A stretch of DNA of 54,357 nucleotides from JBKQVT01 sp052139835 (GCA_052139835.1 JBKQVT010000161.1:1-54357), one strand, 5' to 3'; shown: positions 17,758 through 27,243, counted from the first letter of the stretch. Notes: generated from the letters alone by a model not told the origin. A program made the numbers and translations.

Positions 17758-18395
17758 ACGAGTTCCTTGCGGACGGCCCACACCGCCGCTTGCGTGCGGT
17801 CCGAGACGCCGATCTTGCGAAGGATGTGCTGCACGTGCTCCTTCACGGTTTCGTAGCTGATGTGCAGCGTCTGCGCAATCTCCTTGTTGGTCAGGCCGTA
17901 GGCCAATTGGCGGAGCACTTCGCTTTCCCGCTGGGTTAGCGGCACTTCGACGTCGGCCGTCAGCCGCGGCGTGGCCAAGGCCCCGGTGACGCGCCGCAGC
18001 TCGTCGCGCGTCCAGGCGCTTTCGCCGGCCGCGGCGGTGCGGATCGCCGCCAGCAGTTCCTCGCGCGTGCAGCCCTTCAGCAGGTAGCCGTTGGCCCCCA
18101 AGGCGACCGCGCGGGCGACGTAGGTGGGATTGTCGAAGGTGGAGAGAATCAGGACCGGCATTTCCGGCTTGTCGAGCTTGATTCGCCCCAATGCCGTCAG
18201 GCCGTCGCCGTCCGGCATGCGGATGTCCAGCAGGACCACGTCGGGGTCGCTTTCCAAGGCGTACTTGACGGCCTCGGCGCCGCTGGCCACTTCGGCGACC
18301 ACCTTGATCTCGGAGCCGCCCAAGAGGCTCTTCAACCCGCTGCGGACCACTTCATGGTCGTCGGCGATCAGCAGTTTGATCTTGTTCGCTGTCAT
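17754..18395 (-). CDS. NarL/FixJ-family response regulator
   Basis: 213 aa. Receiver domain with acidic pair D12-D13, phospho-acceptor D57 in VVLLDIRMP, T86 and K107 in LLKG; LuxR-type helix-turn-helix at about 150-205 (LTQRESEVLRQLAYGLTNKEIAQTLHISYETVKEHV). A transcription regulator switched by phosphorylation. No histidine kinase is in the window, so it is an orphan here; the partner must lie elsewhere. RBS GGGAG precedes the ATG at 18395. Confidence 0.93.
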   Translation of the reverse strand: MTANKIKLLIADDHEVVRSGLKSLLGGSEIKVVAEVASGAEAVKYALESDPDVVLLDIRMPDGDGLTALGRIKLDKPEMPVLILSTFDNPTYVARAVALGANGYLLKGCTREELLAAIRTAAAGESAWTRDELRRVTGALATPRLTADVEVPLTQRESEVLRQLAYGLTNKEIAQTLHISYETVKEHVQHILRKIGVSDRTQAAVWAVRKELV

Positions 18396-18567
18396 TCAGT
18401 TCTCCCTCTCTGGCAAAAACGGTTTGTATCGATGCGCTTCAGGTTCCGATAAGGTCCCGGACCTCCCTCGGAGTAAGCAGGATGTCACCATACGAACTAT
18501 GATAGCAAGGTTTCTGCGGGGGGGGAACCCCCTAAACAAATTTTGGGGGAAGGAGAAAAAAGGGGGA

Positions 18568-18661
18568 GGGCGGAGGGCGGAAGGGGGAAGGAAGACATGT
18601 CGTACCACCCAACGGTGGCATCCGCCTCTTCCTTCCCCCTTCCGCCTTCCGCCCTCCGCCC
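18568..18661. repeat. Purine/pyrimidine inverted repeat
   Basis: Left arm 18568-18594 (GGGCGGAGGGCGGAAGGGGG and on) is complementary to 18628-18661, which has a 7-nt duplication (TTCCGCC). The right arm reaches the stop codon of the TPR-like gene. A related pyrimidine tract occurs at about 37278-37320. It may act as a terminator for the operon ending here. The rest of 18396-18567 is the leader of the regulator gene. Confidence 0.65.
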
Positions 18662-21600
18662 TATTTTTGCAACTGGGCCGCCTCGGCCAAGAGCTTCTTA
18701 TACTGGGCGACCCGGTCGGGCCCGTCCAACTTGGGATTGAAGAACAGGCCATTCTTGAGGACCGAGTCCGCCTTGTCGGCGGCCGCGGCCGCGTCGGCTT
18801 TGTTGCCCTTTTTGGCCAGTTCCTTGGCCTGCGTGCAGAACAGGTCGGCCTCGTAATAGGCCACTTCGTAGTACTCCGGGGGCTTCTGCCCCTTGCCGCG
18901 GTTGAGGTTGGCGCGGAGGGCCTCACAGGCAGTCTGCGCGGCGATGACCTGCTGGGGGTCTTTCATGGCCCAGTTGTAGCGCAGGCGGCATTCTTCCATT
19001 CTCGCGTCCAGGGACCTGGGGTTATCCTTGACCAGGCTGGTGGCCTGCGCGACGGCCTTGACGAAGGCCCCTTTCTTGCCGAGGATGCCGATCAGCCGCG
19101 CACGGACGCGGGTGATGGCCTTGGCCTGGTCCTTTTTATGGCCGGCGTTCCCGCGGAACTCCGCATCCTCCTCCATCCGTTTCAGAAACTGCAGGCACTG
19201 CTTTTCGGCGGCATCGTCCAGTCCCACCTTCGAGCAGGTTTCGGCGATCCACACCATGCCCTTGGGGCTGACTTTCTCGCGCGAGGCCAGCTTCGTCAGC
19301 AACTTGCCCAGCATCTCGTTCATTCCCGCCAGGCGCTCCTTGGCCTCGGCGGTCTCCTTGTCGCCCACGGCGGCGATCACGGCGGCCTCCGCCTTCTTCC
19401 GCTCGCCTTCCAGGAGCATGGCGAAACGCAACAGCGCGTCGTTCACCCGCTCGGTGTCGGGGCCCAAGTCGACCAGGGTCATGCCGGCGACGCTGGCCTT
19501 GGGCAGGTCGTTGGTGGCCACATAGGCCCTCACGGCGCCGAGGAAGATGTCCAGCATCGTATTGTCCAGCGTCTTGGGTTTCCGCTTGGTCAGCTCGTCG
19601 ATCAGCGGCTGGAACTGGGCGGCGGCCTTCTTCGCCTCGCCAGCTTCCAAGTAGATGTTGGCCAGCATCACCTGCGCATCCATAAGCGGCTGGGGCATCT
19701 CCGCCTCGCCGGCGGCCTTACGTGCCTTCTGCTGCAACTCGACGCTGGGGACCAGGGCCTCGATGGCCTTCTCCATGTGGAGGGCCATGGCCTTCTTGTC
19801 GCGGGTGGCCTCGGACTTCCTCTTCTCCTTACGGGCCCCGGGCTTCACCTTCTCCTCGCTGCCCTCGGGCTTCGCCTTCTCCTGCCGATACAGGCTCCAA
19901 TGGACGTAGGCGTCCAGGTACAAGGCCATCGCGTAGCGCTCCGAGTGGGAATTGACGGCCTCGAACTCCGCCATCGCCTTGTCGGTCTCGCCGTCGGCGA
20001 AGTAGAGTCTTCCCAGGATCATGCGGGCGTCGTCGGCCTCGGGCTTGGCCGGCCAGTTTTTCCTGGTGTACTCGGCGGCGTCGATCACCTCTTGCAGGGC
20101 CGCGGCCCGCTCCTTGGCCTGCTTGACCGGAATCGCCTGGTACTGGTAAAACTTCACTCCCACCGCCAGGGCGGCGCCCTTCGGCGCAGCGCTGGTTTCG
20201 TGGTAGTCCTCGATCAGCGTCTTCAGGGTCTTCAGGCAATCGGCCACCTTGCCGCGGCCGAACTGGTCGTGGGCCATGAGGAAATAGGCCATGCCGATGG
20301 CATCCTTGACTTTGCTGAGCTTGGAGGCGTCTTTCTTGGTCGCCTTGTGGAGGGCCTTGTTGTAGCAGCCGATGGCCTCTTCCCACTTCTTGTGGCTGAG
20401 CGCATCATCGCCCTGCTCGCAGGCCTCGTCGAAGCTGCCCGGCTCGGCGTTGCTCCCGGCGACGCCCCCCAGCGAGCGGCGCAGATCGTTGGCCTCTTTC
20501 TGATGGGAGCTGAAGATCTTGGCCATCTCGGCGAGGATCTTCGCGGCCTCCGTCTTGAGCTTTCCCTTCTCCGGCCCGGTCGCCTTCTCGGCCTGCTCCA
20601 AGAGGGCCTTGGCCAGGGTCAGGCTGACCCCCTGGTAGCCCTCCGCCGTGCGCACGAACTCGCCGCCGGTCTGGGGATTATTGCGGCGGAAGATTTCGTG
20701 CCACTCGCGGGCCTCCTTGATGAACTCCTTCATCGCCTCCTTGGGGTCCTTCGCCGGGTCTTTCAGGCCCAGTTGGAGCGAGAACTCCTTGACCTGCGCA
20801 TACAGCGCCCCCGACTCGCGCGTGAAGACGACGCCGCCGCCGGTCTCGAAGTTGGCCAGCACCTCGTCGAAGATGTCCTTGGCCAGCTCCAGGTCGTCGC
20901 CCAATTCCATGACCGTTTTTCCCTGCCACATGTGGGCGTACACGCCCATTTCGCTCTCGCGGTTGGCCTGGAAGATGTCGTCGAACTCCTTGGCGGCCTT
21001 TTCCAGCGTCTCCCGCCGCTGGGGATCCTTGGGATCGTCGTAGGTTTGGGCCAGGTAATAGTCGCAGAGGATCGACTGGAAAGCGGCATTCTGCCACTTG
21101 GCTTCCAGGTCCAGCCGCAGCAGCTTGTCCCGCTTCTTGGTGCCCTTGACGGCGCGCATCTGCTCGCGGAACCTGCCGGCGGCCTCCTGGAGCCGCGGCT
21201 TGGCCTCTTCCAGGCACTTGCGGGTGGCGGCCAGTTCCTCGGCCTTCGTCGCCTTGGGGATCGCCGGGTCCTGGGCCTTCCGCAGATGGTCCATCGCCTC
21301 GTCCGTGGCGAACCCGGCCCACCACACGATCGCCACCTGCGCCTCCGGACGGTTGCCATGCTCGTCGATGAAGCGGCGCAGGCAGTCCTTGGCCGCCGCC
21401 ATATCCAAGGCGTATTCCGCCGGGTTGTAGGCCTGCTTGGCGGCGCTCCGCAGGCACTTCGACATCTCGAAGTCGTAGAGCGCGGTCATGTCCGGCCCCA
21501 AGCGCCTCCGCTCCTTGAGGTCCTCCAGGTAGGTCTTCGCGATGTCGGCATACCCTTTTTCCTCCAAGGCGTGGACGAAGTCCACGGGGTCCTCGGCGGC

Positions 21601-21672
21601 CAGGGCCGCCCGGCCCCACGTCAGTCCGCCGGCCGCCAGCAAGGCCGCCAAAACAAGATGCGTGCGTTTCAT
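18661..21672 (-). CDS. Large exported TPR-like repeat protein
   Basis: 1003 aa. Signal peptide MKRTHLVLAALLAAGGLTWGRAALA, then almost wholly alpha-helical, Lys/Ala/Glu-rich sequence with repeated TPR-like units (for example GDDALSHKKWEEAIGCYNKALHKA and LANIYLEAGEAKKAAAQFQPLID). It probably forms a superhelical scaffold in the periplasm. It is the last gene of the seven-gene ExbB/ExbD operon, 164 nt after the prenyltransferase-repeat gene, and may bind the complex built by the other members (inference). Confidence 0.8.
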   Translation of the reverse strand: MKRTHLVLAALLAAGGLTWGRAALAAEDPVDFVHALEEKGYADIAKTYLEDLKERRRLGPDMTALYDFEMSKCLRSAAKQAYNPAEYALDMAAAKDCLRRFIDEHGNRPEAQVAIVWWAGFATDEAMDHLRKAQDPAIPKATKAEELAATRKCLEEAKPRLQEAAGRFREQMRAVKGTKKRDKLLRLDLEAKWQNAAFQSILCDYYLAQTYDDPKDPQRRETLEKAAKEFDDIFQANRESEMGVYAHMWQGKTVMELGDDLELAKDIFDEVLANFETGGGVVFTRESGALYAQVKEFSLQLGLKDPAKDPKEAMKEFIKEAREWHEIFRRNNPQTGGEFVRTAEGYQGVSLTLAKALLEQAEKATGPEKGKLKTEAAKILAEMAKIFSSHQKEANDLRRSLGGVAGSNAEPGSFDEACEQGDDALSHKKWEEAIGCYNKALHKATKKDASKLSKVKDAIGMAYFLMAHDQFGRGKVADCLKTLKTLIEDYHETSAAPKGAALAVGVKFYQYQAIPVKQAKERAAALQEVIDAAEYTRKNWPAKPEADDARMILGRLYFADGETDKAMAEFEAVNSHSERYAMALYLDAYVHWSLYRQEKAKPEGSEEKVKPGARKEKRKSEATRDKKAMALHMEKAIEALVPSVELQQKARKAAGEAEMPQPLMDAQVMLANIYLEAGEAKKAAAQFQPLIDELTKRKPKTLDNTMLDIFLGAVRAYVATNDLPKASVAGMTLVDLGPDTERVNDALLRFAMLLEGERKKAEAAVIAAVGDKETAEAKERLAGMNEMLGKLLTKLASREKVSPKGMVWIAETCSKVGLDDAAEKQCLQFLKRMEEDAEFRGNAGHKKDQAKAITRVRARLIGILGKKGAFVKAVAQATSLVKDNPRSLDARMEECRLRYNWAMKDPQQVIAAQTACEALRANLNRGKGQKPPEYYEVAYYEADLFCTQAKELAKKGNKADAAAAADKADSVLKNGLFFNPKLDGPDRVAQYKKLLAEAAQLQK

Positions 21673-21777
21673 GTTACTGCGCTCTCTCTTCCGCGTGGTT
21701 TCGTTCCGCCATCAACAACTACGCCGCAGCCGCCTCGCCCACGGAGGTGGGCCGGAGCGGGTGCGGCGGAGAGGTCC

Positions 21778-21830
21778 GGTGGGCAGCGCCCACCACGTAT
21801 TATGTCGTATTCCGGCGGGCCATGCCCACC
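21778..21830. repeat. Family E pair of short palindromes
   Basis: GGTGGGC-AGC-GCCCACC (21778-21794, perfect) and GGCGGGC-CAT-GCCCACC (21814-21830, one mismatch), 20 nt apart in the gap between two operon genes. Their position between cotranscribed genes makes a strong terminator role unlikely; they could affect RNA stability. Confidence 0.7.
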
Positions 21831-21836
21831 CTACTA

Positions 21837-23636
21837 CTACTGCGCTCTTTCCACCGCCTTCTTCGCGTCCTTGGAGTCCTTGGAATCCTTGTCTTTGGAA
21901 TCCTTGCCGGCCGCGCCCTTGGCGTCCTTGGAATCCTTGCCGGCCGCGCCCTTGGCATCAGCGCCCTTGGCATCCTTGGCCGCGGGGGCCGCCACAGCGC
22001 CGGCGGCGCCGTTGTCCTCGGCGTCGACCTTGTAGAGCGGCAGATAGCGGTAATAAATCTCCAGAGTCAGGCACGACAGGGCGGTGATCATGTGCCGGCC
22101 GCCTTGGGGCGACCACTGGTCCTTGGAGGGATTTTCCGGGTCCCAGCTTCCGTTGGCGCAGTTGTTGCTTCTGGTCTGGGTGGTGATCAAGAGCTTCCGC
22201 ATGGCGCGGTTCCAGGTGTCCCATTCGTAGCCGGTGTAGTTGTGGATCACCTGCGTGGCGTAGTACCAGTAGTAGACGTTGTGGACCTTCACGTCGGGCA
22301 GGTTCTGCATCAGGTACTTCACGCCGTCGACCATCATGGGGTCGGTCCGCTTGGCGTGCAGATATTGCCGGCAGAGCAGGCCGGCGGCGCTCATGGTGGG
22401 GGTGGCGCCGCTGCCGGGCTGGTACTGGAACTGGCTGTCGTTGGGTCCCGTCTTCACGAGGTCGAGCCACTTGCCGGCCAGATCGAAGATCGAGCCGCTG
22501 CCGCCGGAGCCGCCCACGTTCAGCCCGGCCATCTGCGCGCTCTTCAGGGCCATGATCTGCCAGCCCACCACGGAGGTGTCGCCGGGGTCGCCGGGATTAT
22601 AGCGCCAGCCGTTGTCGTTCTTGTTTTGGGCGGCGATGATGAAGTTCACCGCGCCCTGGGCGGCGGTGCCCACGTTGCGGTCGCCGCTGAGTCCGAAGGC
22701 CTCGCACAAGGCAATGGTGGCCAAGCCGTGGGAGTACATGGGCAAGCCGCAACCCTTGGCCAGGTTGCCGTCGCGTTCCTGGTGGCGGACCAGCCAGACC
22801 AGGCCCTTTTCGATGTTCATGCGGTAGGGGCCGCGGGTCTTGTGGGTCTGACCGGCGCCGAGGAAGCACAGCAGGGCCATGCCGGTGGCCCCCGCGTCGG
22901 CCGTGGCGCTGCCCCCGCCCGTGCAGGTGGCGTCCTTGCACTGGGCGTTGTACTTGTCGAAGCTCCAATTGCCTTCGTAGCACTGATGGCGCATGAGCCA
23001 GTGCAGGGCGCCGGCCACGGCGCGTTCCGACAGCTTGGTGCCGCCGTAGCGGCCCAGCATGGCCGCGCGATGGCCGCTGCCGCGGCCGCCGAAGCCGGTG
23101 CCGTTGCCGCCGCTGCCGGAGCTGGTGCCGGTGCCCACGCCCGTGCCCACGCCCCCCTTGCCGGTCACTTTCACCCCGGCCCCCCACGCCATGACGTTGA
23201 ATCCGGAGCCGCCGGCCGCATCCTTGGCCACGCCGGGCGTGCCGCCGCCCTTGTGCTCGAAGACCTCGCTGTCGTCGTTATACTCCTCCTGCTGCTCCAC
23301 CTGGCCCGTGGTGAGCGTGTCGGTGTTCAACTCGGTCGGGTCTTCCGGCGTCTCGCCGATGTCGAACTTCTCCTGCACGACCGGATCCGTGTCCGCCTTC
23401 TGCTCGGGGGGTTTCTCCGCGTCACCCTCAAAAGTAGTCCCATCGGTCTGCACGATCTTGGGAGGCGGACTCCCAAAGAGCATGATCGAGGAGATCAACA
23501 GCAAATGGAACGTGAAACTGCCGGCGTACCAAACCAACTCGGTACGAATCCAGTCCATAAACCGTTCCGACAGCGTATCTTCCTGATCCAGATCTTCCTC
23601 CTCGACCAGGACAGGATTCTCTAACTCGTTTGCCAT
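21837..23636 (-). CDS. Prenyltransferase/squalene-oxidase repeat protein, membrane anchored
   Basis: 599 aa. Acidic N-terminus, one transmembrane helix at about 37-56 (WYAGSFTFHLLLISSIMLFG), a disordered Glu/Pro/Thr linker, a Gly-rich stretch (GTGVGTGTSSGSGGNGTGFGG) and an alpha/alpha barrel of prenyltransferase-type repeats at about 190-540 (ALHWLMRHQCYEGNWSFD, GLVWLVRHQERDGNLAKG). The squalene cyclase DXDD motif is not evident, so binding rather than catalysis is likely. The C-terminus is a Lys/Asp/Ser/Ala repeat tail (about 550-599) with period-like KDSKDAKG units. Such proteins accompany ExbB/ExbD genes in planctomycetes. Role unknown. Confidence 0.85.
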   Translation of the reverse strand: MANELENPVLVEEEDLDQEDTLSERFMDWIRTELVWYAGSFTFHLLLISSIMLFGSPPPKIVQTDGTTFEGDAEKPPEQKADTDPVVQEKFDIGETPEDPTELNTDTLTTGQVEQQEEYNDDSEVFEHKGGGTPGVAKDAAGGSGFNVMAWGAGVKVTGKGGVGTGVGTGTSSGSGGNGTGFGGRGSGHRAAMLGRYGGTKLSERAVAGALHWLMRHQCYEGNWSFDKYNAQCKDATCTGGGSATADAGATGMALLCFLGAGQTHKTRGPYRMNIEKGLVWLVRHQERDGNLAKGCGLPMYSHGLATIALCEAFGLSGDRNVGTAAQGAVNFIIAAQNKNDNGWRYNPGDPGDTSVVGWQIMALKSAQMAGLNVGGSGGSGSIFDLAGKWLDLVKTGPNDSQFQYQPGSGATPTMSAAGLLCRQYLHAKRTDPMMVDGVKYLMQNLPDVKVHNVYYWYYATQVIHNYTGYEWDTWNRAMRKLLITTQTRSNNCANGSWDPENPSKDQWSPQGGRHMITALSCLTLEIYYRYLPLYKVDAEDNGAAGAVAAPAAKDAKGADAKGAAGKDSKDAKGAAGKDSKDKDSKDSKDAKKAVERAQ

Positions 23637-23647
23637 GGCTCCCTACC

Positions 23648-24811
23648 TTACCCTTGCATTCTGTCAAAATCACCCGGCGGCACGGGGGGGTCCTCGTGCC
23701 GGGTGTCTTTGTGGTTGGATTCCCCATTACTAGAATCGCCGCCAGCGGAGAAATTATTCCCCAAAAGGGTCTCCTCCTCGCTGGATTGCCCTTCCAGCCA
23801 CTCCTCCAAAGCGGGGGTATTCGGGCTGTGCTTCAGCGACGAACCGCTCCGGATCCCATTACCCCTCATCGTAGCAAATCCCAGCGCCAATGCAACGACC
23901 ACAATCACCGCGACCGCCCCGAGGCCCCACTTCCAGTCCGACGTTTGCACCGCCGGGATTGGCGCCGGCCGCCACTGGATCCTCCCGATAAACAGGGGGG
24001 CATGGAGTGGCCTGGCGTTGGGTCTGGCATTCCCCGGCTCATAGCCCTGCAGCTTGAAGAAGTAGCCCACCACCTTGGCCCTCTCGAAGACGTCGCCGGT
24101 GGGCATGGCCGCCGGCAGATCGACCACCACGGCGTCGTAGAGGTGATCGCGCGACTCCGCCGTCACCCCCCAGACTTCACTGAGGGGTTGGTCGAGAGTC
24201 TTGACCTTGTCCAAATTGCGGACCAGGCGGACATCCAAGTCGAGCTCGAAGAGTTGGAAGCGATGTTTCGCCGGGTTGGCGTTGAATTCGTCGAAGATCG
24301 GGTTCTTCTTCGCCCGCTTCTCCAGCGCCTCCCAGGGCTGATTCCGCACCCACTTGACCAGCCGCTTGTAGACGTTCATCTCGATTTTGTCGATGTACAG
24401 CGTGCGGTCGGTGATCGCCCCGGCGTCCTCGGTGATCGCCTCGGCCTCTTCCCAATCCTGGTCGGTGCCGGTGGCATCCGGCTCGGCGGCAGGGGGCAGC
24501 GCCGCGGCCTTCCCCGCCGCGTGGGTCTTGGCCTTTTCTGTCGCCGGCGTCTTGGCCGCCGGCTTCAGGGCAAGCGGCTTCCCGGCAAGCGGTCTCTCGG
24601 CCGCGGGTCCGGGCGCCGCCGTGGCGAGCGCCGCGCGGGCGGGGACCTCGCGATCCGGGGCAAACCAGGTCCACATCCCCGGATCCGACGCCCGCGAAAC
24701 GGCCATCCCCAGGATGACAAGCATGAAGAGCATCGAGACCAGTCGACGCTTCTCCTGGCCGCCAAACACGTCGCTCCTGCGTCGGGAGAACTCGGCCACG
24801 CGGTGTCGCAT
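23648..24811 (-). CDS. Bitopic membrane protein of the ExbBD operon
   Basis: 387 aa from the ATG at 24811; the frame is open further upstream but that part overlaps the ExbD gene. A hydrophobic segment near the N-terminus (LVSMLFMLVILGMAV, about 25-40) and a second near residue 300-322 (WGLGAVAVIVVVALALGFA) flank a large domain, with an Ala/Pro/Lys-rich linker first. The C-terminal tail is acidic and disordered. The middle domain (TLYIDKIEMNVYKRLVKWVRNQ, KVVGYFFKLQGYEP) is not assigned to a family. It lies 11 nt before the prenyltransferase-repeat gene and 56 nt after exbD3. Confidence 0.75.
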   Translation of the reverse strand: MRHRVAEFSRRRSDVFGGQEKRRLVSMLFMLVILGMAVSRASDPGMWTWFAPDREVPARAALATAAPGPAAERPLAGKPLALKPAAKTPATEKAKTHAAGKAAALPPAAEPDATGTDQDWEEAEAITEDAGAITDRTLYIDKIEMNVYKRLVKWVRNQPWEALEKRAKKNPIFDEFNANPAKHRFQLFELDLDVRLVRNLDKVKTLDQPLSEVWGVTAESRDHLYDAVVVDLPAAMPTGDVFERAKVVGYFFKLQGYEPGNARPNARPLHAPLFIGRIQWRPAPIPAVQTSDWKWGLGAVAVIVVVALALGFATMRGNGIRSGSSLKHSPNTPALEEWLEGQSSEEETLLGNNFSAGGDSSNGESNHKDTRHEDPPVPPGDFDRMQG

Positions 24812-24867
24812 AGGATAATCTGTCGCGGTAGGTTGCAAACGGTAGGGCGGGATGCAAGGGAAACTTG

Positions 24868-25380
24868 TCAGTCGGCGTTGTCCGGGAGTTCCACAAAGCT
24901 GAGCTTGTCCAACTTCTTGTTCTGCTGGGCGTACTTCTGGCTCGCACACACGTTCACCACCGCCATCAAGTCGCCGTAGTGCAGGCCCGGATTCGCTTGC
25001 ACGATGACCTGCTTGTAGGGGCATTCGGGGTTCTGGAAGATTTCCCTCAGCGCCTTGTTCAACTCGCGGAAGGTCTTGCACTCCGTCGTGTTTACCCACA
25101 TATCCTCGATCGTGCCCGGCGTCTGGCCGCCCTTGACGGCGTGGACGGTGATGGCCAGCGTCTTCACGGTGACGGGCTCGACGCCCTTCTGGTCCACCGC
25201 GCCGGGATTTGCCGTGCCTTGCCCCATCGCCGGCTGCGGCGGCGGCAACCGGAGACCAATCTGGCCTTCCACGGGTGGCGGATGGAAGGTCAGGATGAAG
25301 AACGTCAGCAACTGGAACGCCATGTCGAGCATGGACGCAATGTTCAATTCCACTTCGGAGGGCGGTCGCTTGTGGCTCAT
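24868..25380 (-). CDS. exbD: ExbD/TolR-like biopolymer transport protein (third copy)
   Basis: 170 aa. One transmembrane helix (about 12-32, ASMLDMAFQLLTFFILTF) with the key Asp of the ExbD family (D19 in MLDM), then a periplasmic domain. It is closely related to the copy just upstream: about two thirds of positions, including the N-terminal helix, the TECKTF/L block and the QVIVQANPGLHYG stretch, are the same. It should form a proton channel with the ExbB-like protein and pass energy to an envelope process. Confidence 0.85.
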   Translation of the reverse strand: MSHKRPPSEVELNIASMLDMAFQLLTFFILTFHPPPVEGQIGLRLPPPQPAMGQGTANPGAVDQKGVEPVTVKTLAITVHAVKGGQTPGTIEDMWVNTTECKTFRELNKALREIFQNPECPYKQVIVQANPGLHYGDLMAVVNVCASQKYAQQNKKLDKLSFVELPDNAD

Positions 25381-25422
25381 CGCTTCCCCTCCGGCTGCGG
25401 GTCTTCCCGCAATGTAAAGTTG

Positions 25423-25929
25423 TTAGTCGGCCTCGTCCGGGAGTTCCACGAAGCTGAGCTCGGTCAACTTGCTGCCGTCGGCTTTCTTCTGGCTCGCACA
25501 CACGTTCACCACCGACATCAATTCGCCGTAGTGCAGGCCCGGATTCGCTTGGACGATCACCTGTTTATAGGGGCAATTGGGGTCCAGGAAGATTTCCTTC
25601 AGCGCCTTGTTCAGGTCGCCGAGGGTCTTGCACTCCGTCGTGTTTACCACCATGTCCTCGATCGTGCCGGCCTCCGCGCCGCCCTTGATGGCGTGGACGG
25701 TGATGCCCAGGGTCTTGAGGCCCTGGGGCACAACGTTGTCCTTTGTCACCTGGCCGGCCTTTTCGCCTTGCGTGTCCACCGCTTGCGGCGGCGGCAGGCG
25801 GAGACCGATCTGGCCTTCCAAGGGTGGCGGATGAAACGTCAGGATGAAGAACGTCAGCAACTGGAACGCCATGTCAAGCATGGACGCAATGTTCAATTCC
25901 ACTTCGGAGGACGCTCGTTTGAGGGTCAT
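25423..25929 (-). CDS. exbD: ExbD/TolR-like biopolymer transport protein (second copy)
   Basis: 168 aa from the ATG at 25929, which overlaps the TAA of the preceding gene (TAATG). Transmembrane helix with MLDMAFQLLTFF and the functional Asp (D19). Highly similar to the following gene, so the pair arose by tandem duplication. Both have a longer periplasmic part than classic ExbD (about 140 aa) and no gene for a TonB-dependent receptor is nearby. Confidence 0.85.
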   Translation of the reverse strand: MTLKRASSEVELNIASMLDMAFQLLTFFILTFHPPPLEGQIGLRLPPPQAVDTQGEKAGQVTKDNVVPQGLKTLGITVHAIKGGAEAGTIEDMVVNTTECKTLGDLNKALKEIFLDPNCPYKQVIVQANPGLHYGELMSVVNVCASQKKADGSKLTELSFVELPDEAD

Positions 25930-26405
25930 TATTTCGCCTCCGGCATGGCGGTCTTCAGGGCGAACTTGCGGTAGCCCTTTTCCTGACAACAGGTAATCAC
26001 GTAGTTGACCACCTTGAACTCCGTGCTCTGATCGGCGCGGAGGACGATCGTCGTCGGCAACTCCTCGGGTTCCTCGTCCGACTTCGGCTGCGGCCAGCCC
26101 AGGCTCATCCGCTCCACCATCGCCTCATGGCCGATGACGCCGGGGATATCGTACTGGTTGCCGCCCTGCACGTACAGGAAGCCGCCGGAATGTTCTTTAT
26201 CCTGTTTGACGTTGAGCACGAGGATCGGCCCGGAGTCCTCCGGCGCCGCGCGGGCGGAACCGACCACCGGCAGCATCAGCGTCTGGTCCAATTCCGCCGA
26301 CTTGAAATTGACCACGAGCATGAAGAAGGTGATCAACTGGAACACCATGTCCAAGAGCGGCGTTAGATTCGGATTGCAGTTGAGTTCAGCTAGTTTGCCG
26401 GACAT
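25929..26405 (-). CDS. exbD: ExbD/TolR-like biopolymer transport protein (first copy)
   Basis: 158 aa from the ATG at 26405. Transmembrane helix about 14-34 (LTPLLDMVFQLITFFMLVV) with the ExbD Asp in LLDM. The periplasmic part differs from the two following copies. It starts 10 nt after the ExbB-like gene stop. Three unequal ExbD-like subunits with one ExbB-like channel suggests a heteromeric complex (inference). Confidence 0.88.
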   Translation of the reverse strand: MSGKLAELNCNPNLTPLLDMVFQLITFFMLVVNFKSAELDQTLMLPVVGSARAAPEDSGPILVLNVKQDKEHSGGFLYVQGGNQYDIPGVIGHEAMVERMSLGWPQPKSDEEPEELPTTIVLRADQSTEFKVVNYVITCCQEKGYRKFALKTAMPEAK

Positions 26406-26415
26406 GGGAGTTTCC

Positions 26416-27243
26416 TCATGCCTTCCGGCCCGGGGCGGCGGGTCCCGCCTTGGTGCGGGCGGCCTGGGCAAAGTGCCGCAGGAACTCGTCCGCACGCGTC
26501 AACGACGTCACCGAGATCAACGACACGCGATTGCGGAAGAAGGCGTAGAAGAAGATCGAGGGCACGGCCAATCCCACCCCTTCCAGCGTGAGCACGAGGG
26601 CTTCGGAAATACCCTTGGCCACCTTGGCGGCGTTGAGAGTCGCCCCCTCGACGGCGATCGCGCTGAAGGCGGTGATCATCCCCTTGAGCGTCCCCACCAG
26701 CCCGATCATCGGCCCCAACTGCCCCAGCACGGCCATCATGCTGATCTTCTTGTCCATCTCCGCCGTCAACATGTCCGCCACCCGCTCCATCGACTCGCGG
26801 GCCTCGCTCAAGCCGTTGGGCAACTCGGTGATCCCGGTCACCAGCACGCGGCTGAAATACGAGTCGTCCTCCTTGACCACGTTGAAGATGCCCTTGAAGT
26901 CGCGCTGCTCCAGCATCGCCTCGCAACGACTGAGGACCTCCGGCGGCATGGCCGTCTCCGGCCGCAGTTCCATGAACAAGCGGGCGCAGGTGGCGACGAA
27001 GTAGACCGAGAGGCACAAGATGAACCCGCCGATCCAGCCGGAAGTCCGGATGAACCACCAGAAGTAGCTCGGCGCTTCTTCGGTCTTCTGCGTCCCCCCG
27101 GCCGTCGTCCCGGCAGAGGTCGCGGTAGTGGTATCATCGCCCCATGAGGGCTGCGACGTGGCGTTGATCACCAGCACCGAAAAAACCAGGAGGATCAACG
27201 CCAACCAGACCCACCTCTGCCCCACGCGCCACTCTGTCCGCAT
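26416..27243 (-). CDS. exbB: MotA/TolQ/ExbB-like proton channel protein
   Basis: 275 aa. N-terminal hydrophobic segment (WVWLALILLVFSVLVINA, residues 11-28), a linker, a second helix (about 66-86, GWIGGFILCLSVYFVATCA), a long cytoplasmic loop, and the paired C-terminal helices of the family: LGQLGPMIGLVGTLKGMITAF and EALVLTLEGVGLAVPSIFFYAF. It should form the pentameric proton channel that works with ExbD-like subunits. First gene of the minus-strand operon that ends at 18661. A TTGACA-like box lies upstream at 27378-27383. Confidence 0.9.
   Translation of the reverse strand: MRTEWRVGQRWVWLALILLVFSVLVINATSQPSWGDDTTTATSAGTTAGGTQKTEEAPSYFWWFIRTSGWIGGFILCLSVYFVATCARLFMELRPETAMPPEVLSRCEAMLEQRDFKGIFNVVKEDDSYFSRVLVTGITELPNGLSEARESMERVADMLTAEMDKKISMMAVLGQLGPMIGLVGTLKGMITAFSAIAVEGATLNAAKVAKGISEALVLTLEGVGLAVPSIFFYAFFRNRVSLISVTSLTRADEFLRHFAQAARTKAGPAAPGRKA

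Noticed and set aside
18124..22035. Very long plus-strand open frame opposite the TPR-like gene (1303 codons)
   Set aside because: It lies antisense to a clear signal-peptide TPR-type gene, has no ribosome site or domain and shows the Leu/Gly/His/Arg-rich composition produced by reading GC-rich genes backwards.
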